The translations under genes were made by a program, and so were the position numbers. The notes under the pieces were generated by a model. The model was given only the letters and a program-made list of their open reading frames with translations, made no database searches and was not told where the DNA came from. Positions 45,717 through 53,072 of a stretch of DNA of 64,000 nucleotides are shown in pieces. The DNA comes from Phycisphaera sp. (GTDB lineage Bacteria > Planctomycetota > Phycisphaerae > Phycisphaerales > UBA1924): the NCBI GenBank assembly GCA_025916675.1, contig CP098402.1:1731205-1795204 (forward strand). Reading direction: 5' to 3'. The first letter of the stretch is position 1. The number at the start of each line of letters is the position of its first letter.

Positions 45717-46301
45717 ATGGAGTCGCCACACGCCCCAGCCCGTCCGACCCCCGCCCAGGCCTCGAACGACCTAGCCGCCCGCGTGGCCGAAGCCTGCCTG
45801 CTCCGCGGCACGTTCACGCTGCGGTCGGGTCGGACGAGCTCGTACTACCTCGACAAGTACAAATTCAGCACGAGGCCAGAACTTCTCGGACCCGTGGCCG
45901 ACCTGCTGGCCGAGCGAGCCAAAGTGCTCCTCGAACCCCACGCCGGCAAGGCCCAGCGTCTGGCAGGAGCCGAGCTTGGCGGCATCCCGCTGGTGACGGC
46001 CTGCGCCCTGCGACTCGGCCTGCCCTCGATCTTCATTCGCAACGCCAAGAAGGACTACGGCACCGCCAAGCAGCTCGAAGGCGAACTGAATCCCGGTGAT
46101 GCGGTCGTGTTCTTCGAGGACGTTACCACCAGCGGCGGCCAGTCGGTGGAAGCCGTGAACACCCTGCGCGAGGCCGGGGCGACGGTCGCGGGCGTCATCA
46201 CCACGATCGACCGGCAAGAGGGCGCCCGCGAGGCCATCGAGGCCACGGGCGTGCCGTTCCACGCGATCTTCACCAAGGCCGACCTGGGCGTGACCGAGTA
46301 G
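45717..46301 (+). CDS. pyrE: orotate phosphoribosyltransferase
   Basis: The 194-residue protein has the PRPP-binding motif VVFFEDVTTSGGQS near residue 130 and an upstream AGAELGGIPLVTA loop. It makes orotidine 5'-phosphate from orotate and PRPP in pyrimidine synthesis. The N-terminal LLRGTFTLRSGRTSSYYLDK is typical of the family. It is divergent from the secreted-protein genes and ends four bases from the convergent zinc-ribbon gene. Confidence 0.95.
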   Translation: MESPHAPARPTPAQASNDLAARVAEACLLRGTFTLRSGRTSSYYLDKYKFSTRPELLGPVADLLAERAKVLLEPHAGKAQRLAGAELGGIPLVTACALRLGLPSIFIRNAKKDYGTAKQLEGELNPGDAVVFFEDVTTSGGQSVEAVNTLREAGATVAGVITTIDRQEGAREAIEATGVPFHAIFTKADLGVTE

Positions 46302-46304
46302 GCG

Positions 46305-46988
46305 TCAATACGCCAGATCGGTCAGCGAGAACATGACTACCAGGAAGGCGACCAATCCCAGCCCGAGCACCGCGTCACTCCGTTGCCGGGGCAGATCGTC
46401 CTCGAACCGGCGTCGCCACCAGCGCCAGGCCGAGTAGGCCACGTAGAGCAAGCCGGCGACCGAAAAGAGGGCCGGGGAATTCGTTTTCGTAGCCTTGAAT
46501 GCGATGATCGCGGCCGGTGCCACCAAGGCGGGCAGCATGATGCCGTAGCCGAGTACTTTCGCCGTCGGCGCGGTGAGGCCGCGCATATCCCGCTCGCTGA
46601 TGCCCGGCCCGACGTTTGACTCGGTAAACTCGTAGTGGACCTGGGTGCGAACGATCAGTTCGAGATCCTCGCCGCACTCGGGGCAGCGGTCGCCGTCGGC
46701 ACCGGCCAGGTCGTATGAGCAACGCGGGCAGGCCAGACCGGTCGGCCGCACCAGCTCCGAGAACCGCCGCCCCCGAACGCCGATGCGTGTGGCCGCGATG
46801 CCCTTGTCCCGCTTGGCCGCGCGCACCATCGCGAACAACACGCCGGCCGCGGCGACGGGGGCCAGGACCAGAACGGGCGGGAAGAACAAGCCCCAGAGGA
46901 CCAGCGGCGCGAGCGCGAAGAGCCCGAAGGCCATCGCGCCGATCAATGCCCAGAGGCTGACGTGCGCCGTCGCGGGGCGCTCATCCAC
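46305..46988 (-). CDS. membrane protein with zinc ribbon
   Basis: The 227-residue protein has two N-terminal helices (about residues 10-50), a four-cysteine ribbon in ACPRCSYDLAGADGDRCPEC near residue 85, and about three further helices in the C-terminal half. It is the third protein of this ribbon-plus-helices type here. GTG 46988 is preferred with GGAGG about 7 bases upstream. It overlaps the upstream gene by eight bases, so the run 48848-46305 is probably one operon. Function unknown. Confidence 0.7.
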   Translation of the reverse strand: MDERPATAHVSLWALIGAMAFGLFALAPLVLWGLFFPPVLVLAPVAAAGVLFAMVRAAKRDKGIAATRIGVRGRRFSELVRPTGLACPRCSYDLAGADGDRCPECGEDLELIVRTQVHYEFTESNVGPGISERDMRGLTAPTAKVLGYGIMLPALVAPAAIIAFKATKTNSPALFSVAGLLYVAYSAWRWWRRRFEDDLPRQRSDAVLGLGLVAFLVVMFSLTDLAY

Positions 46989-47871
46989 CGCCAAGCCTCC
47001 AGACCGCCTCGCGCAAGCGCCAGCGCCGCAGCCGGTCGGCCTGGGCCAGCAGCTGCGTGTCGGCGTGAACCAACCGCACGATCCCGGTGTTGTCTTTCAG
47101 TGCAAGGTCGAGTACAAAATCATGGATCCGCGGCCCGTCCTGGTGGGTCCAGCGCCGATCGATGTGCCCCGACAGGTTGCGGGCCCGCTGCCACTTGCGG
47201 TCGAGTTCTTCATGGGGCACGCCCGCCAGCCCTTCGGTGGGTGGCAAGAGCATGTGTCGCCGGGCCATGCCTTGAAGCCCGGCCACGTCGTGCCGATCGA
47301 TCGCCCTGTAGTCGGCGCGGTCCCGAACGCGCTGGCGGCCGAGCGGGCCATCATGGCCGGTCGCACGCCAGCCATGGGCGGCCAGCAACCCATCGAGCGC
47401 CGCGTTGGGGTCATCGGTGCCCAGCACCTCCGTGGTGATCACATCGAGCCGGCGCTGTGCCAGTTGGCGTGTGTACCGACGCATGCCTACCGGATCGTCC
47501 GCATCGAATCCCGCCAGCGCGGCGTGCAACGACCGCTTCCGGTCGGGCGGCACACCCTCGATCAGCCCCCTCGCTCTGGCCCGCACCAGTTCTTCCAGCA
47601 CCGCATCGAGGACCACCGCCCGGCTCGGCGGCTCACCCGCACCGCGCGAGATCTCCAGCAGGAGCGCGAGCGTCACCGCCCACCGCTCGGCATCACCCTC
47701 GTCACCAGCCACGCGGGCCACGCTCCGCTCCATTTCGACCCGCCCTACGAAATCGATCCCGAGCGGGCGAACATAGGCAAACACGTCCTCGTGCTGTGCC
47801 GAGACATCTTGACGCTTGCCCATCGCGCCGGCGACTACGACAACCAATACCAAGACAACGGCCCACCTCAT
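46981..47871 (-). CDS. exported helical protein, paralogue of the upstream lipoprotein
   Basis: The 296-residue protein has a short hydrophobic N-terminus (AVVLVLVVVVAGAMG, an uncleaved anchor or signal). The mature helical region shows a similarity to the gene at 47868: KRSLHAALAGFDADDPVG against KTGLREAFEGLDTNDPAG, and LKDNTGIVRLVH against AEDSTGVLKVLL. Tandem duplication and divergence is likely. The ATG overlaps the upstream stop (ATGA). Function unknown. Confidence 0.65.
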   Translation of the reverse strand: MRWAVVLVLVVVVAGAMGKRQDVSAQHEDVFAYVRPLGIDFVGRVEMERSVARVAGDEGDAERWAVTLALLLEISRGAGEPPSRAVVLDAVLEELVRARARGLIEGVPPDRKRSLHAALAGFDADDPVGMRRYTRQLAQRRLDVITTEVLGTDDPNAALDGLLAAHGWRATGHDGPLGRQRVRDRADYRAIDRHDVAGLQGMARRHMLLPPTEGLAGVPHEELDRKWQRARNLSGHIDRRWTHQDGPRIHDFVLDLALKDNTGIVRLVHADTQLLAQADRLRRWRLREAVWRLGGG

Positions 47872-48848
47872 CGCAGGCCCTCGATCGCCCCAGCAATCCG
47901 CTCCCGCAGCCGCGCATCATCATCGCACGAGTCGGGAGCCTCGCCAAGCAACACCTTGAGTACGCCCGTCGAGTCCTCGGCCTGCCGCTGGCGCAATCGC
48001 AGCGTGATGGCCGAACGCGACGGCTTCTCCCATCCATCGGCCAGGGCACGCGAGAACGCGAAGGCCTCCCGTGTCACGCGGTCGATGCCCTCGGCTGTCC
48101 CGAGCGCCGCACCGGGAACGTACCGCCCGGCCACGGCCCGGACCGCGGATGGACCATCCGCACCGCGCAACCGCGATCGCAACGCTTCGACACGCGCCGC
48201 GGTAGTTTCGGTCATCGCACGCATCCGGCCGGCCGGGTCGTTGGTATCCAATCCCTCGAATGCTTCGCGGAGCCCGGTCTTGCTCGCGGTCGCCAGCGCG
48301 ATCGTCATTGGGGCGGCGTCGGGTTGATCCATCGCGTCGAGCGCACGCTCGATCATCTGGGCCGAGGCCTCCGCCGCCGAGGGCAGGCCCCACGCCGACA
48401 GCTCCTGTGCCAATTCCAGCAGGTTCTCCAGTTCGGACGCCGCTGCATTGGGATACCCGGCGGCCAGCAACCTGGCGGACTCGGCACGCAGGACCATCGC
48501 GCGTCCCCGCGCCCCTGCCAACGCGCGGATCTGGGCTGAAGTCACCCGCTCGGCCAACGGATCGGCGGCGGCTGCGGGCTTGACGACCCCGGGCAATTCG
48601 CCGATCTGGTGCCGGGCGGCCTCGATCTTCGGCGCCAGCTCCGCCCACTCCAGCGTCGGGTGGCCCGGCGGGCTGGTCTGGTAGCTCGCCTGGGCAATAG
48701 CCTCGACGAGATCCGCATCGATCGATCCCCGGGCCCCGGGCGTTGTACCAACCGGCACCGGGGCACCGGCCGCCGGCGTGGGCGACTCGCCGCAACCCAG
48801 CAGCAGACACCATCCAACCATGACCAGAGCCAGCACACCTCGCACCAT
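47868..48848 (-). CDS. lipoprotein, paralogue of the downstream exported protein
   Basis: The 326-residue product has a lipoprotein signal with lipobox LLGC (Cys19) and a helical mature region rich in Ala and Arg. It shares two motif blocks with the protein at 46981. ATG 48848 has AGGG about 5 bases upstream. It is the first gene of a three-gene minus-strand run with overlapping stops and starts. No family recognised. Confidence 0.7.
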   Translation of the reverse strand: MVRGVLALVMVGWCLLLGCGESPTPAAGAPVPVGTTPGARGSIDADLVEAIAQASYQTSPPGHPTLEWAELAPKIEAARHQIGELPGVVKPAAAADPLAERVTSAQIRALAGARGRAMVLRAESARLLAAGYPNAAASELENLLELAQELSAWGLPSAAEASAQMIERALDAMDQPDAAPMTIALATASKTGLREAFEGLDTNDPAGRMRAMTETTAARVEALRSRLRGADGPSAVRAVAGRYVPGAALGTAEGIDRVTREAFAFSRALADGWEKPSRSAITLRLRQRQAEDSTGVLKVLLGEAPDSCDDDARLRERIAGAIEGLR

Positions 48849-48926
48849 CAGAAACCCTATCGGCCTGTGCAGCCCGAGCGCTCGCAAGGCCGATGGCCTG
48901 AGCACAGAATTTCCTCGCCAGCGCCC

Positions 48927-50147
48927 ATGACCGAACCCCCACCACCATCCAAGCCACAGGCTCAATCGGGGCCACGGCGCTGGCGTCGCCGGTGCCGTGT
49001 GGCCCTGGCATGGGGGTTCCGTCTGGCCTTGTTCGCCCTCGTCCTGGCATTCCTGGCGGGCCGGATCTTCACCGACCACCACTATTGGAGCCAATGGCTG
49101 TTCTGGACGCCCCCCGAGGCCTGGCTGCTGGCCATCTGGCTGCTCGCGATCACCATCACGCTGCTGGAACCACCGGGCAGGGGCTGTTGGTGGGCGCGGC
49201 TGGGCCCGCTCGTCGTTGCCGCCATGGCCTTGCTGCACGTCGCGTTGGCACACTGGCACCTGCAGAACGCCCTGTTCCGCACGCCGGGCCCCACCACCCT
49301 GCGGGTGTACCACTGGAACGCGACCGAGGCCACCGACGAGGCGCTGCACGCCTTCCTGCGAGAGTCCGACCCCTTCGCGATCCGCCGCGGTTCGCCGGCT
49401 GTGGTCGTGCTGGCCAACCCACCGCTCAGGCTGGACTGGTCCGACATCGTGCGGATGCTCGCGCCCGAGGCTATCGCCCCATCGGACACGCGCGATCACG
49501 TGCGCCGTGGCGGGCGGTTCGTCTTCATCAGTGGAGAGCCCATCTCCGCCTCGGGCTGGGCCTCGCTGGGCCTCGATGCCAAGACGCCCGAGCCGGGCCT
49601 GCTCGACCATGGCACCGCGATGTTCGCGCAGGTCGATCTTGATTCGGGCCCGATCGTGATCTGGGGTTTCGACTGGCCGAGCGACCCCAAGCGTGGGCGC
49701 ATGGCGTACGTCGAGCCCTCTCTGGACGCGATCGCCAAATCCACGCATTGGACCTTCACGCCCACCGCGGCCGGCCCCCTGCAACGGGAACGCCACACCG
49801 GCTTCCCCGACGCCGACGTTGTCATCGGAGACTTCAACACCGGCCGGGGGTCGAACGCCATCTCGGCTCTGCTTCCGGGCATGGTCAGCGCTCACACCCA
49901 AGCCGGCATCGGTCCGGATTACGGCTGGCCTCGCTTCGTGTTCGACGGCAAACGCGACCGCAAGACCATCCCCTTCCTCGGGCTCGATCAGGCCTTCGTC
50001 CGCCCCGATGGATGGCGCGCGACCGCCTACCGCATGCTCGACCTGGGCGTCGGCACGCACCGCGCTCAGGAGTTGATCATCACTCGGGCAAAGTCGGATC
50101 AAGCGTCGCCGGGGACTCCGCCGGCGGTTCGGGCAGCAGCGAACTGA
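48927..50147 (+). CDS. membrane-anchored EEP-fold protein with altered active site
   Basis: The 406-residue protein has three N-terminal helices (about residues 26-45, 60-78 and 88-108) and an endonuclease/exonuclease/phosphatase-like domain: VYHWNATEATDEALHAF, VVIGDFNTGRGS, LGLDQAFV. The usual terminal SDHxP is replaced by GTHRAQELIIT, and the early Asn/Glu positions are weak, so activity may be lost or changed. It is related in layout to the protein at 21751. The last 68 bases lie antisense to the convergent GT-C gene. Confidence 0.7.
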   Translation: MTEPPPPSKPQAQSGPRRWRRRCRVALAWGFRLALFALVLAFLAGRIFTDHHYWSQWLFWTPPEAWLLAIWLLAITITLLEPPGRGCWWARLGPLVVAAMALLHVALAHWHLQNALFRTPGPTTLRVYHWNATEATDEALHAFLRESDPFAIRRGSPAVVVLANPPLRLDWSDIVRMLAPEAIAPSDTRDHVRRGGRFVFISGEPISASGWASLGLDAKTPEPGLLDHGTAMFAQVDLDSGPIVIWGFDWPSDPKRGRMAYVEPSLDAIAKSTHWTFTPTAAGPLQRERHTGFPDADVVIGDFNTGRGSNAISALLPGMVSAHTQAGIGPDYGWPRFVFDGKRDRKTIPFLGLDQAFVRPDGWRATAYRMLDLGVGTHRAQELIITRAKSDQASPGTPPAVRAAAN

Positions 50148-51633
50148 CTGGCGTCTGGTTCTTCCCCTGCCGCCAATGGCTGATCTCACGCTGCCAGAGC
50201 ACCGCGGCCGTGGTGGCAGCCATGCCGACTGCGAGCACCACGATTGGAACGAGTTGGGCCTTGGATGTGCGCCTCGGGGTCGCCCCACGGCTACTCACGG
50301 CGACCGTTGTTGCTATCGCCAGAAAGAGCAACGCGAACGGCTCGTGGTACCGCTGCCAGACCTCAGAGCTCGCCCCTTGTGCGATGCCGAATCCAGCGAA
50401 CAAGCTCCCAAGTATCCAACGCTCCCGCGCCCGAACGCACGCGAGGATCACGACGAGCAAGCCCGCACCCACGGCCGCCACGACCACGATCAGCGGGTTG
50501 CACTCGCCAATCGGCCCGAGCACGTTGAGCTTGTCGGCCGCGCTCCACACCAGGCCCGCCCGGCCGGCCTTGGGGGCGGGCGTCGTGGGCACCAGTGCGA
50601 CAACAAGAGCCGCAACTACGCCACTCGCGATCATCCAAGGCATCGCGCGACGGAGCGTGCCCTTGCATCGGCCACGCCAGCCTTCCTCACCGACACCCAG
50701 CATTGCGGGCAGAAAGAACACCGACAGCCCGCCAAGCATCACGAGTTGCAATGCGAGATTCGAGGGATTGGCGCCATCGTACTGGCCCTGGAACTCGGGG
50801 GGCACCAAACCACCCCACACACGGTACAGGTACACCAACGACGCGATGGCCGGGAGCGTGGCGAGTGCCATTGGTGCGAGGTTCCTGGTGCGCCCTGATA
50901 CCCCCACCCACGGCTTGCCGCACGCCGGGTCGCTGGGTACTTCTCTCAACCAGGCCGCCACCCAGAGTGGGGCAGCAAGGTACAGCAGGTTCTGCCTGGT
51001 CCATACCGCGAGCAACAAGCCCGCACCCAAGACAATCGCCCACATGCCCCTGGGTGGGCACAGCAACGCGGCAAGCGCGAGCAAGTACACCCACATCCAC
51101 CCCGCATTGTCGGCCAGCATCCAGGCACTCGAGTTGGTGACGTAGACCGAGGCCATGATCGGCGCGACCAGCACCGAGCCGAGCACCGCCCCGCACCGCC
51201 TGCCCAGCAAGAACCCGAGGCCCGCGAAGATCGCGACACTCAAAGCCAACGCAACGAGCCTGAGTCCCGGATCGCCCATTCCGGTCAGCCGGACCACCCC
51301 CGCAAGCACCCAATGGAAGCCGGGCGTCATGGCGATGAAGTGATCGGGATACGTCAGGTGAAAGACCGGCCACGTTGGCACCATCGCGTCGATGGTGTGC
51401 TCGTGGAACAACACCTGATCGAAGGTTGCCCGACCACCGGCGTAGCGGACATTCAGTGCGGCGATGGGCGAGAGCAGGAGCCCATACAACACCGGCAGCA
51501 CCATCGCCATCCAAAAATGGCGGGCCTGAAATGCACCAGTGATGTGCTCGGGATTGGGCTCGGTTTCGGTGATGCGAACTCTCCGAGTCCAGGCCACGCA
51601 GAACGGCTTGGGGGTTGGACTTACCGGCCCCAA
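50080..51633 (-). CDS. polytopic GT-C glycosyltransferase-like protein
   Basis: The 517-residue protein has about twelve membrane helices. The first periplasmic loop has RYAGGRATFDQVLFHEHTID, an acidic and His-containing loop as in GT-C transferases (it recalls Alg10-type enzymes). These enzymes take a sugar from a polyprenyl-phosphate donor outside the membrane. The start is uncertain: TTG 51633 is used, GTG 51597 is an alternative. It overlaps the gene at 48927 by 68 bases. Next to the UbiA-type gene, it may use a lipid-linked sugar. Confidence 0.7.
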   Translation of the reverse strand: MGPVSPTPKPFCVAWTRRVRITETEPNPEHITGAFQARHFWMAMVLPVLYGLLLSPIAALNVRYAGGRATFDQVLFHEHTIDAMVPTWPVFHLTYPDHFIAMTPGFHWVLAGVVRLTGMGDPGLRLVALALSVAIFAGLGFLLGRRCGAVLGSVLVAPIMASVYVTNSSAWMLADNAGWMWVYLLALAALLCPPRGMWAIVLGAGLLLAVWTRQNLLYLAAPLWVAAWLREVPSDPACGKPWVGVSGRTRNLAPMALATLPAIASLVYLYRVWGGLVPPEFQGQYDGANPSNLALQLVMLGGLSVFFLPAMLGVGEEGWRGRCKGTLRRAMPWMIASGVVAALVVALVPTTPAPKAGRAGLVWSAADKLNVLGPIGECNPLIVVVAAVGAGLLVVILACVRARERWILGSLFAGFGIAQGASSEVWQRYHEPFALLFLAIATTVAVSSRGATPRRTSKAQLVPIVVLAVGMAATTAAVLWQREISHWRQGKNQTPVSSLLPEPPAESPATLDPTLPE

Positions 51634-51710
51634 AGCCCGATTGTTACGCTAGGGGCCGCCCGAGGCCGATCTGGTCCCACAAGGCCGCCGATGAGCCCGC
51701 GTGAGAAAAC

Positions 51711-52850
51711 ATGACCGAAGCCCCCGACCACGCCAATACCAGTTCCGATAGCATCGGCACGGCTGGCGTCCGGCGTGAGCCGCTATGGACAGCATTGCTC
51801 CGTTTGGCGCGGCCCAAGCAATGGGCCAAGTCGGTGTTCGTCGCGGTCGGCCCGTTCTTCGGCGGTGCGACCGCCATCGACGAAATCTGGGGCGTCGTGC
51901 TCGCCATGGCCGCCTTCGCCCTGGCCTCGAGTGGTTGTTACGTGGTCAACGACCTCCGCGATACCGAAGCCGACCGCCTGCACCCCCGCAAGCGGCGCCG
52001 CCCCATCGCCTCGGGCCGCATCACCGCGAGCACCGCCCGCCTCTACGCGATCTCTCTCTGGATAGCCGCCGCGGCCTGTGTTGCGGCATTGGGCCCCATC
52101 CTGGGATCGACCAACGCCCTGGCCCTTGGCGGGTTGCTGGCGCTGTACATCCTCAACGTCACTACCTATAGCCTCAAGCTCAAGGGCGTGCCCGTGCTCG
52201 ACGTCCTGAGCCTCGCCTTAGGGTTCGTCCTGCGCGTGCTGGGCGGCTGTGCGGCCGTTGGCATCACCCCGAGCACCTGGCTGCTCAACGTCACGCTCTT
52301 CCTGGCCATGTTCCTGGCCTTCGGTAAGCGGCTTGGCGAGCGCCGGACCCTCGGCGGCGATGCCACCGCGGCCCGAGCCGTCCAGGGCGTCTACACCGAC
52401 GAGCTCCTCCGCATGATGGTGGTCGTGACCGCCGTGGCGATGCTGCTGACCTACGCCGGGTACGTCCAGGACAACGAGTCCAGATTTGTGTGGATCTTCG
52501 GAGGCCGCTCGCTGGGCATGGGTGATTCCCCCCGCCTGGGCATGAACCTGCTCTGGCTGACCATGCTCCCGGCCACATTCGCGGTGCTGCGTTGCATCAT
52601 CTTGCTTGAGCGGGGTGACTACGACGACCCGACGGAACTGGCGACCAGAGATAGGGATTTCCAGCTTGCTGCCCTCGTGTTTGGCACTCTGACCGCGGTC
52701 CTGGTGCTCTGGGCCGGTCCGGCGGAACGGCCCCATCCGGATAGCCCGCCCGGAATAACCGACTCGATGCAAGAGTCCGATTACTCGATGGCCGATGAGG
52801 AACCTGAGAGGTTCTCGGCCGTCCAACTGGGCGGTCGCCCTGTGGGCTGA
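51711..52850 (+). CDS. UbiA-family prenyltransferase, decaprenyl-phosphate phosphoribosyltransferase-like
   Basis: The 379-residue protein has about eight helices and the Asp-rich motif NDLRDTEADRLHPRKRRRP near residue 80, as in UbiA enzymes that act on polyprenyl phosphates. LRLARPKQWAKSVFV and the R-P-I-A-S-G tail match decaprenyl-phosphate 5-phosphoribosyltransferase (DPPR synthase)-like members. Such enzymes make ribose- or arabinose-linked lipid donors. The C-terminal 55 residues are polar and extra. It is divergent from the GT-C gene. Confidence 0.85.
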   Translation: MTEAPDHANTSSDSIGTAGVRREPLWTALLRLARPKQWAKSVFVAVGPFFGGATAIDEIWGVVLAMAAFALASSGCYVVNDLRDTEADRLHPRKRRRPIASGRITASTARLYAISLWIAAAACVAALGPILGSTNALALGGLLALYILNVTTYSLKLKGVPVLDVLSLALGFVLRVLGGCAAVGITPSTWLLNVTLFLAMFLAFGKRLGERRTLGGDATAARAVQGVYTDELLRMMVVVTAVAMLLTYAGYVQDNESRFVWIFGGRSLGMGDSPRLGMNLLWLTMLPATFAVLRCIILLERGDYDDPTELATRDRDFQLAALVFGTLTAVLVLWAGPAERPHPDSPPGITDSMQESDYSMADEEPERFSAVQLGGRPVG

Positions 52851-53072
52851 CGTTTGTCGCATTGGCCCTACGACCAAGAAACCGCCCGATTGGGCCCTCA
52901 CGAGAGCAAGATGGGCCGCCCCGGCGCGTCCCCCATAGGATCAAGAACACGGACGTAGAACCCCCGGCCGGCCTTCGGGCCGCCACAGGGGATTGGCAGG
53001 CCACTGGCCCGGGGGCGTCCCGCCCCTGGCACCGGCCACCGCGGAAGCCTTCACACACGGAGTACAAGGATC

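Noticed and set aside
48849-50288. Upstream extension of the 47868 lipoprotein to 806 codons.
   Set aside because: The extension is antisense to the EEP-like gene, and the lipoprotein signal at 48848 gives a better start.
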